Positions 33,248-43,403 are shown, counted from the stretch's first letter. The stretch is DNA of 64,000 nt from Chenggangzhangella methanolivorans (GCF_019797865.1 NZ_CP081869.1:5222501-5286500), one strand, 5' to 3'. The notes: generated by a model from the letters alone, not told the origin. Translations and numbers: made by a program.

Positions 33248-33567
33248 CGAAATTTCCCCGACAAGAAACCCGCGGTCCTTGCGCCGGCGGGTCGTTCGAG
33301 GGCGTGAATGACCCCGGCCGGGTTAAATGTCCCTAAATCGCCACCCCGTTGTTTTTGCTGTGCTTAAGAGAGAATTGTTGGTCGAATGACGAGCATAAGT
33401 CTTCGTTCACCACCAGACTTACGGATGCGTCAGGCCTGACCGAGCTGTTCGGTCGGGATGGCCTCACCGTCGTTCCGGCCGAAGCGCAGCGAAGAGCCGG
33501 AATGAGGGGCAGGGGCTCTGCGCGCTCTCCGCGTGACGTCGCGCCCGCGCGGCGCCATCTTCTGCTC
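33248..33567. other. intergenic region between the outer-membrane gene and recO
   Basis: This 320-base gap should hold the promoters of the two divergent genes. Its middle (about 33325-33420) is clearly AT-richer than the surroundings. A hairpin repeat at 33473-33502 lies nearer to recO. I see no gene. Confidence 0.4.
33473..33502. repeat. interspersed hairpin (TTCCGGC / GCCGGAA)
   Basis: A 7-bp perfect stem, TTCCGGC with GCCGGAA, around a 16-base loop containing CGAAGCGCAGCGAAG. Sequences of this kind recur between genes in Bradyrhizobium-like genomes. No T-run is present, so it is probably not a terminator. Confidence 0.5.
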
Positions 33568-34299
33568 ATGCAATGGACCGATGACGGACTGATCCTCGGG
33601 GTGCGGCGCCACGGGGAAACCTCCGTGACGCTCGAGCTGTTCACGCGCGAGCATGGTCGCCATCTCGGCCTCGTTCGGGGCGGGCGTTCGAAAAGACTGC
33701 GGCCGACGCTTCAGCCCGGCAACACGGTGCGGGCGACATGGCGCGCGCGGCTCGACGACCATCTTGGCGCCTTCGTGGTCGAGCCGCTCGCCTCGCGGGC
33801 CGGGCGGCTGATGGAGCGCGCCGAGGCGCTGCACGGCGTCGGCCATCTCGCCGGCCTGCTGCGGCTGCTCGCCGAGCGCGATCCTCACGCAGCGCTTTAC
33901 GAGACCGCCGAGATCGTCGCCGACCATCTCGACGATCCGGAAGCGGCGCCTGCGTTGCTGGTGCGCCTCGAGCTCGCCGTGCTGGAGGAACTCGGCTTCG
34001 GACTTGATCTCACGGCTTGCGCGGCGACTGGCGAAACCGACGACCTCGCCTATGTTTCGCCGAAATCCGGCCGAGCGGTCGGCCGGGAAGCCGGCGCGCC
34101 TTACGCGCAACGCCTGTTCGCGCTGCCGCCTTTTCTGCTCGCGCGCGGACCCAACGCCTCGCCGACGCCCGATGACGTCGCGGCGGGTTTCGCGCTCACC
34201 GGCTTTTTTCTCAACGCCCATGTCTGGGAGCCGCGCGGCATGAAACCGCCGGACGCGCGCGCGGCGCTGCTCGCAAGCTTCGCCAAGCGGGCGGTCTGA
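33568..34299 (+). CDS. recO: DNA repair protein RecO
   Basis: It helps load RecA on gapped DNA with RecF/RecR. The N-terminal OB-fold (MQWTDDGLILGVRRHGE, FTREHGRHLGLVRGG) and the helical C-terminus match RecO. Length 243 residues is normal. ATG 33568 is the standard start, and the frame open upstream looks non-coding. It is intact. recO and parC are close together, as often seen in this order of bacteria. Confidence 0.92.
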   Translation: MQWTDDGLILGVRRHGETSVTLELFTREHGRHLGLVRGGRSKRLRPTLQPGNTVRATWRARLDDHLGAFVVEPLASRAGRLMERAEALHGVGHLAGLLRLLAERDPHAALYETAEIVADHLDDPEAAPALLVRLELAVLEELGFGLDLTACAATGETDDLAYVSPKSGRAVGREAGAPYAQRLFALPPFLLARGPNASPTPDDVAAGFALTGFFLNAHVWEPRGMKPPDARAALLASFAKRAV

Positions 34300-34307
34300 G
34301 GCCAGAC

Positions 34308-35323
34308 TCAGCCGCAGGCCGCAAGCTTCGGCGCGGTTCTCATGCCCGAGACCTCCGCGACGATCTCGTAGGAGCGCTTGCGCGCCTCGTGGTCCCAGAT
34401 CGCGGCCGCGACGATGAACTCGTCCGCGCCCGTGCGCTCGGCGAGCTCTTCGAGCCCGCGTCGGACGGTCTCCGGAGATCCGACCACCGAGCAGGCGAGC
34501 ATGGAGGAGGCCTGCATCTTCTCGCGCGGGCTCCAGAAGGCGTCGATGTCGTCGATCGGCGGCGGAAGCTTGCCGCGGGTCCCCCGGAACATGCGGGTGA
34601 AGCTCTGCTGCGCCGAAGTGAACAGCCGCCGCGCCTCCTCATCGGTCTCTGCCGCGCGATCACGTTGACGCCGACGGCGGCGTAGGACGCGCCGAGCTGC
34701 TGTGAAGGCTGGAACCGCGCGCGATAGATCTCGAGCGCGGGATCGAGGGCGTCCGGCGCGAAATGCGAGGCGAAGGCGTAAGGCAGGCCAAGCGCCGCGG
34801 CGAGCTGCGCGCCGAAGAGGCTGGAGCCAAGGATCCAGAGCGGCACCTCCGTCCCGGAGCCCGGCACGGCCTGCACCTTCTGGGTTTCGCCCGCCGGGGC
34901 GAGCAGCGCCTGAAGCTCCAGAACGTCCTGCGGAAACGTGTCGGCGGCGTTCGGATCGCGCCTCAGCGCGCGCAGCGTCATCTGGTCGGTGCCCGGCGCT
35001 CGGCCGAGGCCGAGGTCGATGCGGCCCGGAAACAGGGTCTCGAGCGTGCCGAACTGCTCGGCGATCACGAGCGGCGAGTGGTTGGGCAGCATCACGCCGC
35101 CGGCGCCGACCCGGATCGAGGTCGTGCCCGCCGCCACATGCGCGATGGCGACCGCAGTCGCGGCGCTCGCGATGCCCACCATGTTGTGGTGTTCGGCGAG
35201 CCAGAACCGCCTGTAGCCGAGCGCCTCTGCGCGCTGTGCGAGATCTCGCGACCGGTGGAGCGCGACGGCGGCGTCGCCGCCCTCGGGAATGAAGGCGAGG
35301 TCGAGGACGGAAAGAACGGGCAT
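34308..35323 (-). CDS. LLM-class flavin-dependent oxidoreductase (luciferase-like), one frameshift
   Basis: An F420/FMN-type TIM barrel with the family segments RFWLAEHHNMVGIASAA, GTTSIRVGAGGVMLPNHSPL, PGRIDLGLGRAPGTDQ and PLWILGSSLFGAQLAA. Near 34655 the frame changes after GVNVIA and continues as ETDEEARRLFTSAQQSF to MRTAPKLAACG. It resembles the MsnO8-like group. The substrate is unknown. ATG 35323 is used. It lies between recO and parC, in the opposite direction. Confidence 0.88.
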
Positions 35324-35516
35324 GGGGCTTCTCGCCTCCTGTCGGTCTGGCGTCACGGGAGGTCGGCGCGCAAAGCCGCCCGCGCAAGGGCCTCGGGCGC
35401 AAAGCTCCTTTGCGCGAGGGGCCGCATCGGAACGATATCCCAGTTCTGGCCATTGAGACCGCGAGAGGCGAACGAGACGGCTTCGGCCGTCGGACGACCC
35501 GAACAGGGAGAGCCCG

Positions 35517-35786
35517 ATGAAGACCTCGATCCTGACCCTTTGCGCGACCATCGCCGCGCTGGCGCTCGCGAGCGCGGCGCAGGCCGACGAGATCGTGACC
35601 AGGTCGACCACGAGCGGCGTCTATTCCGCGCCGGTCGCCGGCGCGACCCCGCAGGCGCGCGACCATCCGGCGCCCGACACCACCATGCGCGAAGTTCACA
35701 AGAAGACCACGGTGGAGCATGTCCCGGGCGAAACGACCGTGATCCGCCAGGGCGGTTCGGTCGACGCCGAGGGCGCCGGCCGCTGA
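35517..35786 (+). CDS. small exported protein, function unknown
   Basis: An 89-residue protein with a clear signal peptide (ILTLCATIAALALASAAQA) and a Thr/Val-rich mature part (KKTTVEHVPGETTVIRQG). GGGAGAG sits at a good distance before ATG 35517. I do not recognise a family. It is followed by a strong terminator, so it forms its own transcription unit ahead of parC. Confidence 0.7.
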   Translation: MKTSILTLCATIAALALASAAQADEIVTRSTTSGVYSAPVAGATPQARDHPAPDTTMREVHKKTTVEHVPGETTVIRQGGSVDAEGAGR

Positions 35787-35816
35787 GCCGATCTCAGAAA
35801 GCCCAAACCGTCAATG

Positions 35817-35850
35817 AGCCGGGCGTTCCCCACAGGCGGAACGCCCGGCT
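35817..35850. terminator. intrinsic terminator with 13-bp stem
   Basis: AGCCGGGCGTTCC pairs perfectly with GGAACGCCCGGCT around an 8-base loop. TTTCTT follows on the plus strand. It ends the small exported-protein gene and precedes parC by 39 bases. Confidence 0.85.
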
Positions 35851-35889
35851 TTTCTTGAAGCGAATCGGATCCCGGCCTAACGAGATGCG

Positions 35890-38132
35890 ATGAGCGAACT
35901 CGCGCCTCCGCCCGAAGACGGCGTCTTGCCGGTCGACCTCCGGTCGGCGCTGGAGGAGCGCTATCTCGCTTACGCGCTCTCCACCATCACGCAGCGCGCC
36001 CTGCCGGACGTCCGCGACGGGCTGAAGCCGGTGCATCGCCGGGTTCTCTGGGCGATGCGGGAGCTGAAGCTCGACCCGGCTCGGCCTTCAAGAAATGCGC
36101 GCGCGTCGTCGGCGACGTCATCGGCAAGTACCATCCGCACGGCGACCAGTCGGTCTATGACGCGATGGTGCGCCTTGCGCAGGACTTCGCGCAGCGCTGG
36201 CCGCTGGTGGAGGGGCAGGGCAACTTCGGCAACGTCGACGGCGATAACGCCGCGGCCATGCGCTACACCGAGGCGCGCCTCACCGAGGTCGCGCGCCTGC
36301 TGCTCGACGGGCTCGACGAGAACGCGGTCGATTTCCGCCCAACCTATGACGGCTCGGAAGAAGAGCCGATCGTCCTGCCCGGCGCCTTCCCGAACCTGCT
36401 CGCGAACGGCTCCCAGGGCATCGCGGTCGGCATGGCGACCGCCGTGCCGCCCCACAACGTGTTCGAGCTGGTCGAGGCCGCCCGGGTTCTCCTCGCCGAT
36501 CCGAGCGCCGAGACCGAAGCGTTGCTCGGCCACGTGAAGGGCCCGGACTTCCCGACCGGCGGCGTGATCGTCGACAGCGCGTCGGTCATCGCCGAAAGCT
36601 ACCGCACCGGCCGCGGCTCGTTCCGCACCCGAGCGCGCTGGTCGGTCGAGGACCTTGGCCGCGGCACATGGGTGGCGGTCGTCACCGAGATCCCGTGGCT
36701 CGTGCCGAAGAGCCGGCTCGTCGAGCGCATCGCCGAGCTCATCAACGACCGCAAGCTTCCGCTCGTGGTCGACGTGCGCGACGAGTCGACCGAGGACATC
36801 CGCCTGGTGATCGAGCGGGCGCGCCAGGTCGATCCGGTCGTGATGATGGAGAGCGTGTTCAAGCTCACGGAGCTCGAGACCCGCATCCCGATCAACATGA
36901 ACGTGCTGGTGCGCGGCACGACGCCTGTTGTGCTCGGTCTCAAGGACGCGCTCCGTCACTGGCTCGACCATCGCCGCGAGGTCATCCAGCGCCGCGCCCA
37001 GCACCGGCTCGACGCCATCGTGCGCAGGCTCGAAATTCTCGACGGCCTGCTGATCGCCTTCCTCAACATCGACGAGGTGATCCGGATCGTCCGCCAGGCC
37101 GACGACCCCAAGGCGGACCTCATCGCGGCCTTCGACCTGACCGAGCTTCAGGCCGACTCGATCCTCAACATGCGCCTGCGGTCGCTCGCCAAGCTCGAAG
37201 AGATCGAGATCAGGCGCGAGCACGAGAAGCTCACCAAGGAGGGCGAGGACTTGCGCGCTGCTCGGCTCCGAGCGGAAGCAGTGGAACCGCGTCGGCAAGG
37301 AGCTCGACGCGCTCGCCAAGTCCTTCGGACCTGACACGCCACGCCGCTGGGCAAGCGCAGGACGACCTTCGAGGCGCCGCCCTCGGCGACGGCCGCCGAC
37401 GTCGCAGACGCCTTCGTCGAGCGCGAGCCGATCACCGTGGTGGTGTCTGAAAAAGGCTGGATCCGCGCGCTCAAGGGCCATGTGGCCGACGTCTCGAACC
37501 TGTCGTTCAAGGCCGACGACAAGCTCAAGCTCTCGTTTCCGACCGAGACCACGGCGAAGCTCCTCGTCGTCACGTCGAACGGCAAGGTCTACACGCTCGA
37601 CGCCTCGAAGCTCCCCGGCGGACGAGGCAACGGCGAGCCGATCCGCTTGATGGCGGACATCGACGACGGCGCCGAGGTGGTGGACGTCTTCGCGCACAAG
37701 GCCGCAAGAAAGCGCCTCGTGGTGACGACCGGCGCGCGCGGCTTCTTGGTGGGCGAGGACCAGCTCCTGTCCTCCACCCGCAAGGGCAGGCAGGTGGCGA
37801 ACCTCGAGACCGGCGCCACCGTGCTGAAGTTCGCGGAGGCGTCAGGCGACACGGTCGCGATCGTGGGCGAGAACAGGAAGCTTCTGCTGTTCCCGATCGG
37901 CCAGGTGGCCGAGATGGCGCGCGGTTCGGGCGTTCGCCTCCAGCGCTACAAGGATGGCGGCGTCTCCGACGCCAAGGTCTTCGCGCTCGCCGAAGGACTG
38001 AGCTTCACCACGAATGGCGGCGTCGCGCGGCTCGTGAAGGGCGAGGAGCTGCGCGACTGGCTCGGCAACCGCGCCGAGGCGGGCAGGCTCCCTCCCCACG
38101 GGTTCCCGAAGTCGAACCGGTTCACCGGCTGA
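35890..38132 (+). CDS. parC: DNA topoisomerase IV subunit A, frameshifted
   Basis: It cuts and rejoins DNA to unlink daughter chromosomes. The catalytic Tyr is in AAMRYTEARLT. YLAYALSTITQRALPDVRDG and GKYHPHGDQSVYDAM are typical. The C-terminal beta-propeller ends KSNRFTG. Near 36080 a G is missing (CCCGGC for CCCGGGC), and further changes lie near 37258 and 37340. The gene is essential, so the breaks are probably errors. ATG 35890 gives MSELAPPPEDGVLPVDL. Length about 747 residues is normal. Confidence 0.94.
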
Positions 38133-38151
38133 CGGGTTCAATTTCGGCTAA

Positions 38152-38958
38152 GAAGTCGTCGGCGGACAATCTTCTCGCCCGACGTTGTGCGGGTCGCCCT
38201 CGACGAACCTTCTGCTCGCGCCCGACGGATCGCTGTTCGGGACGACGGAAGGGGGCGGCCCGTCGAACTGCGGCCTCGTGTTTCAGCTGAAGCCTCAGAA
38301 GAGCGGCGCGCTGCCCTGGAAGTTCAAGACGCTCGCGACCTTCGCCTCCGAAGTCGGCTGCACGCCGCGGTCCGCGCTTACGCGCGACGACGCTGGAAAT
38401 CTCTACGGCGCGCTTTTCACGGGCGGGGCCGCCAATCTCGGGGCGGCCTATATGCTCAGGCCGACGTCCGGCGGCTCATACAAGCTCAAGACGCTGAAGT
38501 CCTTCAGCGACCCGAACCAGGTCGGGTCGCCCATCGGCGACATCGCGCTCGATGGGGTTGGAGCCGTGATCGGCGCGGCGCGCAACGGCGGCGCGGACGG
38601 TTGCGGCGGCGTTTATCGCCTGGCGCCTCCGTCGGGGAGCGGAAAGAAATGGAAGTTCCAGAAGGTTCGTAAGCTCGCCGGCGGCGGGGAGGGATGCTTT
38701 CCGCTCGGCGTGGCGCGCGATGCGGGGAGCGGGGCGCTCGCCGTGACGACGTATCAGGGCGGCGTGTTCAACGTCGGCGCTCTGCTTGAACTCACGCCGC
38801 GCGCCTCAGGGCCTGCGGACTATCGTCTTCGGCTGCGGGAGAGCTTCGGGCCGAGCTACAACTATCCGCAAGGGTCGCCCGTCTGGGGGCCGGATGGAGA
38901 GGTCTACGGCTCCACGACGGACGCGATCGCGATCTGGCGCTCCTCGCCGGCGCCGTAA
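38152..38958 (+). pseudogene. GloVer-type repeat protein fragment lacking its N-terminus
   Basis: The frame is open from 38152 and a TTG at 38185 could start it. There is no signal peptide and no good ribosome site. The protein shows repeated units of the choice-of-anchor GloVer type: GTTEGGGPSNCGLVFQLKP, GALFTGGAANLGAAYML, GAARNGGADGCGGVYRL and TYQGGVFNVGALLEL. These short beta repeats are normally secreted and far more numerous. Here only four remain, so it looks like the 3' part of a larger gene. A short functional gene cannot be excluded. Confidence 0.5.
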
Positions 38959-38977
38959 GCGGCGCAGATCCGACAGC

Positions 38978-39730
38978 CTACTCGCCCTCGCGCAGCGTCC
39001 AGCCGGTCGGTCCGAGATATTCTTGCGGGCGGAAGCGGCGCTTGTAGTCCATCTTCGGCGAGCCATCGACCCAGTAGCCAAGATAGAGGTAGGGCAGTCC
39101 GAGCGCCCTCGCGCGCTCGATGTGGTCGAGGATCACATGCGTGCCGAGGCCGCGCTCGCGCTGGGCGGGATCGTAGAAGGAATAGACCAGCGACAGCCCA
39201 TCCGAGAGCCGGTCGACGAGCGCGACCGCGAGAAGCGGACCTGCGCCCCGGCCGTTGATCGCTGTGTCGGGGCCGCGGCGGCGATACTCGACGAGGCCGG
39301 TGCGCACATGGCTGTCCTCCACCATGGTGGCGTAGTCGAGCACCGTCATGTCGGCCATGCCGCCGTCGGAATGGCGGCTGTCGAGATAGGCGCGGAACAG
39401 CGAATACTGCTCCGACGTCGGCGTCGCGCCGATCTCGGCGCGCACGAGGTCGCGGTTGACCGCGCGGTTCCGCCGGAACGCCTTGGTGGGCGCGAACTCG
39501 GCCACCCGCACCCGGACCGACACGCAGGCCCGGCAGCTTTCGCAAGCCGGCCGATAGGCGATCGTCTGGCTGCGGCGGAACCCGCCATGCGTCAGCAGAT
39601 CGTTGAGGGTCGCGGCCTCTTCGCCGACAAGGTGCGTGAACACCTTTCTCTCGAACTGGCCCTTGAGGTAGGGACAGGGCGAGGGCGCGGTCAGATAGAA
39701 CTGCGGCGTGTCGCGCGAATGAGCGGTCAA
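38978..39730 (-). CDS. bpt: aspartate/glutamate leucyltransferase (Bpt, arginyltransferase family)
   Basis: It adds Leu from tRNA to proteins with N-terminal Asp or Glu, feeding the ClpS/ClpAP N-degron pathway. Segments CPYLKGQFERKVFTHL, FRRSQTIAYRPACESC, CVSVRV and SFYDPAQRERGLGTH are characteristic. Length 250 is normal and the gene is intact. An RDD-family gene lies upstream on the same strand, a frequent pairing. Together with aat at 18.8 kb the window carries both bacterial N-end aminoacyl-transferases. Confidence 0.94.
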   Translation of the reverse strand: MTAHSRDTPQFYLTAPSPCPYLKGQFERKVFTHLVGEEAATLNDLLTHGGFRRSQTIAYRPACESCRACVSVRVRVAEFAPTKAFRRNRAVNRDLVRAEIGATPTSEQYSLFRAYLDSRHSDGGMADMTVLDYATMVEDSHVRTGLVEYRRRGPDTAINGRGAGPLLAVALVDRLSDGLSLVYSFYDPAQRERGLGTHVILDHIERARALGLPYLYLGYWVDGSPKMDYKRRFRPQEYLGPTGWTLREGE

Positions 39731-39816
39731 GGCGTCGTCCAGCCGAGCGCCGCGGTCCCGCCCGCGACGCAGCGTCGATCAGGATATCAGCGCTTCGCCG
39801 CCCGGCAAGCGGCGCG

Positions 39817-40319
39817 TCAGCGCCGCCCTTCGAGCGTTCCGCGATCCACGAACAGCGTGCCGAGCACGAGGTCGTGCAGCAACTGCTTGCGACGCGTGAA
39901 CAGTCCGACCGCAAGGATGAGCGGCGTCAGGAAGGTGATCGAGACGTAGAGGAACACGACATGGGCGGCGGCGATGACGAAGCCGGGCTTCGCGCCGTGC
40001 CACAGACGGCAGGTGAGGCCAGTGAGCCGCATGCCCCAGGTCGCGGCTCTGTCGCCGCCGAGCGTCGCGCCCGAATAGAGAATCGCGACCGCCGGGAAGA
40101 CGCCGCCGAACAGAAGCCACGCAGGCCGAACGTCAGAAAGCCCAGCATCAGGATGACGCCGCTCGCCACGAAGGTCAGCAGGCAGACCATCACGAAGTCC
40201 ACGCAGAAGGCGAGGATGCGCCGGCTGAGCACGCCCTCGTAGAGCCGCGGCTCCACCAGCGGGTCGAAGACCTCGCGGGGCGGCTGGGCTGCGGGATAGA
40301 GCGGGGCAGAGGTCGTCAT
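39817..40319 (-). CDS. RDD family membrane protein, one frameshift
   Basis: A small multi-span protein with the N-terminal RDD-like segment RRILAFCVDFVMVCLLTFVA and further helices FVIAAAHVVFLYVSI and PLILAVGLFTRRKQLLHDL. Four bases (a GCGT repeat unit) appear missing near 40118. The correct frame passes through WLLFGGVFPAVAILYSG. RDD proteins have been linked to transport and ion stress, but most are uncharacterised. It lies 86 bases upstream of bpt. Confidence 0.85.
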
Positions 40320-40455
40320 GTTTCGGCTTCGGCTCCAGTCGGTCGCGCGAGGCGTCGCGCGTCAGAAAATCTGGTGCGGCTCGAGCCTTCGCGCAAGGCG
40401 CGCAATTGACGGGGAGCCGCGCCGGATTGATCGTCGCGCGACGAGGGAGGCCGCG

Positions 40456-40854
40456 ATGCTGGATCGAAGGGCGGCGCTGACAGGCGGGGCGGCGTTGGCG
40501 CTCGGCGCCTCGCTCGCGCCGGCCGTGCGCGCCGCGGCGATCGGTCCGCGAGAGATCGAGCTCGTGCTGCGCCTCGAGCCGCCGATGACGCTTGGCGGGG
40601 CGGGCGCCGACATTCCGCTTCCCTCCGCCGCCACCGCGATGCGCGTCGCGGGCGATGCGGTCCGCGTCCGTAGGACCGCCGACGGAATTTCGGCGGCCTG
40701 GGCCGGCGGCGCGCTTTCGCCCTGGATCGAGATCACGATCCGCATGCCCGCACCCTCTGGGAACGATGCGTTCGCGCCGCCTGCTCCGCAGGTGCGCGCC
40801 GCCGCCGGCCCGCTCGAACCGTCGGACTATCGATGGTCGGTCCTTCGGCGCTGA
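40456..40854 (+). CDS. small exported protein with Tat-like signal, function unknown
   Basis: A 132-residue protein starting MLDRRAALTGGAALALG, a twin-arginine-like signal followed by an Ala-rich stretch ending AVRAAA. The mature part is rich in Ala and Pro with mixed beta character (REIELVLRLEPPMTLGG, PWIEITIRMPAPSG). I recognise no family. It is intact. It lies between the RDD gene and a sigma-factor remnant. Confidence 0.6.
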   Translation: MLDRRAALTGGAALALGASLAPAVRAAAIGPREIELVLRLEPPMTLGGAGADIPLPSAATAMRVAGDAVRVRRTADGISAAWAGGALSPWIEITIRMPAPSGNDAFAPPAPQVRAAAGPLEPSDYRWSVLRR

Positions 40855-40884
40855 CGCGAGGCGCGCGAGGAGGAGGGTTCAGCG

Positions 40885-40983
40885 CTACGCCTCGACGCGT
40901 ATCAGTTTCTCGGGGTTGCGCGTCACGTAGATCGCGACGACGCGCTCGTCCTCGGCTTCGAAGGGGTCGAGACGCGCGGTCAT
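40885..40983 (-). pseudogene. remnant of an ECF sigma factor C-terminus
   Basis: A 32-codon frame starts MTARLDPFEAEDERVV and ends AIYVTRNPEKLIRVEA. The ending resembles the last residues of ECF41-type sigma factors with a SnoaL-like tail (pattern AIYxVRNPDKL). The sigma-2 and sigma-4 regions are absent. It may be the end of a deleted regulator gene. The match is short and the call is tentative. Confidence 0.35.
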
Positions 40984-41142
40984 GGGAGAAATCCTCGTTC
41001 GAGATGACTGACGAGGACATGACGAGGCGGCGGGATCCGGCGTGACGTGACGGAGCGAGAAACTTCGGCCTCGCCTTCGGCTCGTCTGGCATGCCAGAGT
41101 GCGCGCCAAGAAGATTGAGCAAAAACGATCCGGAGGACGCTG

Positions 41143-41822
41143 ATGAACGCCCATGTCTACGACCTGACGCTCGCGGACGGCCGTCGCCTGAGCCCCTATT
41201 GCTGGGCCGCCAAGCTTGCGCTCGCGCACAAGGGCGTGGCGTTCGAGACGACCGCGGCGCGCTTCGTCGACATTCCGAACATTCGCGGCGGCGGCTTCAA
41301 GACCGTGCCGGTGGTGGAGCTCGGCGACGAGGTGGTGGGCGACTCCTTCGAACTCGCGCTGAAGCTGGAGCGCGATTTCCCGGACCGGCTGACGCTGTTC
41401 GCCGGCGATGGCGGCGTGGCGCTCAGCCGTTTCGTCGGCGCGCACGCCGCATACCTACTCGGCAAGATGTCGCGCGCCATGGTGCTGGCGATCCATGACG
41501 GTCTCGACGCCGAGACGCAGGCCTACTTCCGGACCTCGCGCGAAAAGATGTTCCGGCGACCGCTCGAGGAGGTGGCGGCGAACCGGAACATTCGATCGCG
41601 TCCGCCCGCGAGGCCATGACGCCGATCAAGATCCTGCTGCGGCAGCAGCCGTTCCTCGGCGGCGACGAACCGCTGTTCGCCGACATGCTGATCGCGGGCC
41701 TCTTCCAGTGGGCGCGGGTCGTGGGCGCGGTCGATTATCTCGACGGCGAGGACAAGCTCGCCGCCTGGTTCTCCCGGCTGGAGGATCGCTACGGCGAGAC
41801 GCTGGCGAAAACCCGGGGGTAA
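41143..41822 (+). CDS. glutathione S-transferase family protein, one frameshift
   Basis: The N-terminal thioredoxin-like half (MNAHVYDLTLADGRRLSPYCW, FKTVPVVELGDEVVGDSFEL) and helical C-terminal half fit the GST family. SPYCW resembles the catalytic Ser/Cys site. At about 41592 a G is missing (CCGGAA for CCGGGAA). The frame continues through MTPIKILLRQQPFLGGDEP to 41822. The substrate is unknown. It is convergent with the quinone oxidoreductase gene. A TCAGGCG/CGCCTGA hairpin lies just past the stop. Confidence 0.85.
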
Positions 41823-41898
41823 GGTCAGGCGATCCGCCTGATCGGCCCTCCTGAAGACGGCGGCGTTCCGGGAAGAGCCCGCCGTCCCATCGCTCCAT

Positions 41899-42903
41899 CT
41901 ATCGCGGCTGTGGAAGCCTGACGGTCTCTCCCACGACATCGATCGCCAGCTTGCCTCGAAGCCCGCGGGCGCCTCCGCTTTCGAGCACGTCGTGCGCTTC
42001 GCCGATCCGAGCCAGAGGCAGCACGGCGCCGACGACAGGTCGGATCAGGCCGCGTTCGACCAGGTTCGTCAGCGCGTCGAGTTTGCCCCGGTTCTGCCGG
42101 GTGAAGACGAAATGGTAGGCGGCGTTCTTGCCCCACGCCTCGATCAGGTTCTGCGGCTGTGCGATATCGACGATGCTGACGACCCGTCCGGCGTCCGCGA
42201 GGACGAGCGCGCTTCTCGTCAGGGCGTCGCCGCCAATCGTGTCGAACACGACGTTCACGCCATGCCCGTTGGTCAGTTCCGCCACGGCCGAGACGTAGTC
42301 GTCGGACGTGTGGTCGATCGCCTCGTCGGCTCCAAGCGAACGCACGAACTCATGGTTGCTGCGGCGCGCCGTGGTGATGACCCGCGCGCCCATCGCTTTG
42401 GCGACCTGGATCGCGATCGTGCCGACGCCGCCAGCTCCGCCGTGGATCAGAATGGTCTCATGGACGGCGAGCTGGGCGCGGGTCACCAAGGCTTCCCAGA
42501 CCGTGCCTCCGACCAGCGTCAGGCTGGCGGCCTCCAGATGGGTGATGTTGCGCGGCTTGCGGGCGACCAGATCGACATCGGCGACGTGCTGCTCCGCATA
42601 GGAGCCGGGGCCGCCGAAGATCTTGGGCGTGTAGTAGACCTCGTCGCCTATCTCGAACTCGCTGACCGACGTCCCCGTCTCTTCCACGACGCCGGAAACG
42701 TCGTGACCGATGATGGCGGGGAGCGGCACATAGTCGGCGTAGTCGCCGCGTCGGATCTGATAATCCAGCGGGTTGAGGGCGGTGGCGTGAACCCGCACCC
42801 GGACCTGTCGAGGTCCGACTGGCGGCACGGCCACATCGCGCATCTCGAAAGCGTCGAAACCGCCGAACTTACTCAGGACGATCGCCTTCATGGTGTCGCT
42901 CAT
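41899..42903 (-). CDS. zinc-independent NADPH:quinone oxidoreductase-like protein (MDR superfamily)
   Basis: A 334-residue medium-chain reductase. It has the N-terminal GroES-like part (MKAIVLSKFGGFDAFEMRD, IIGHDVSGVVEETG) and the Rossmann motif IHGGAGGVGTIAIQVAKAMGA. The cysteine and histidine zinc ligands of alcohol dehydrogenases are not apparent, so quinone reductase is the best guess. It is intact. Base composition and codon use are less GC-rich than the neighbours. It diverges from an HxlR regulator, which probably controls it. Confidence 0.9.
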   Translation of the reverse strand: MSDTMKAIVLSKFGGFDAFEMRDVAVPPVGPRQVRVRVHATALNPLDYQIRRGDYADYVPLPAIIGHDVSGVVEETGTSVSEFEIGDEVYYTPKIFGGPGSYAEQHVADVDLVARKPRNITHLEAASLTLVGGTVWEALVTRAQLAVHETILIHGGAGGVGTIAIQVAKAMGARVITTARRSNHEFVRSLGADEAIDHTSDDYVSAVAELTNGHGVNVVFDTIGGDALTRSALVLADAGRVVSIVDIAQPQNLIEAWGKNAAYHFVFTRQNRGKLDALTNLVERGLIRPVVGAVLPLARIGEAHDVLESGGARGLRGKLAIDVVGETVRLPQPR

Positions 42904-43010
42904 GCTCTTACCCTTTCAGTAGCCAAATGGAGGATAAGAGCTCACCTAGCGGGTACGCGCGATCTCCGTAATACGTACAAATTCTGCTCTAAGCACGAAA
43001 GGATACCGTC
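42904..43010. promoter_or_regulatory. divergent promoter/operator, quinone oxidoreductase - HxlR
   Basis: This 107-base gap is AT-rich for the window. It contains GGGTACGCGCGATCTCCGTA followed by ATACGTAC, with GTAC occurring twice. The arrangement TAC-N11-GTA is a possible HxlR operator. The core promoter boxes are not certain. Confidence 0.35.
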
Positions 43011-43403
43011 ATGGCCAAACGGCGCCACTCCAGTTTCGACGACAATCCTGGTTGCGCTGTGGAGGCGGCGATCAGCTTGATCGACGGAAAATGGAAGTGC
43101 GTCGCGCTTTGGTATCTTCAGGAGAGAGGCGCGGTTCGCTTCAATGAATTGATGCGCCTGATGTCCGGGGTCACGCAGAGGACGCTGACCAATCAGTTGC
43201 GCGAGCTGGAAGCCGACGGACTGATCAATCGCGTCGTCTACGCTCAGGTGCCGCCCAAGGTCGAATACAGCCTGTCTGATCGGGGCCGGACATTCGTGCC
43301 GATCCTTTTGGCTCTCTCAGATTGGGGAGAAGCCAATATGGACCTGTTCCAGCAGTCCCAGACCGCGGCCTCGGAGCCAGCGCCGGTTCCGCGCGGCGTC
43401 TGA
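43011..43403 (+). CDS. HxlR family transcriptional regulator (second copy)
   Basis: A 130-residue winged-helix regulator with LIDGKWKCVALWYLQ, RFNELMRLMSGVTQRTLT and ELEADGLINRVVY. A Cys near the N-terminus (NPGCAVEAAI) lies where the redox-sensing Cys of the HxlR/YodB group is found. Codon use is less GC-biased than the neighbours, like the divergent oxidoreductase, so the pair may have been acquired together. It is intact. Confidence 0.9.
   Translation: MAKRRHSSFDDNPGCAVEAAISLIDGKWKCVALWYLQERGAVRFNELMRLMSGVTQRTLTNQLRELEADGLINRVVYAQVPPKVEYSLSDRGRTFVPILLALSDWGEANMDLFQQSQTAASEPAPVPRGV

Noticed and set aside
41823..41842. Terminator after the GST gene
   Set aside because: TCAGGCG/CGCCTGA forms a neat hairpin, but no T-run follows on either strand.
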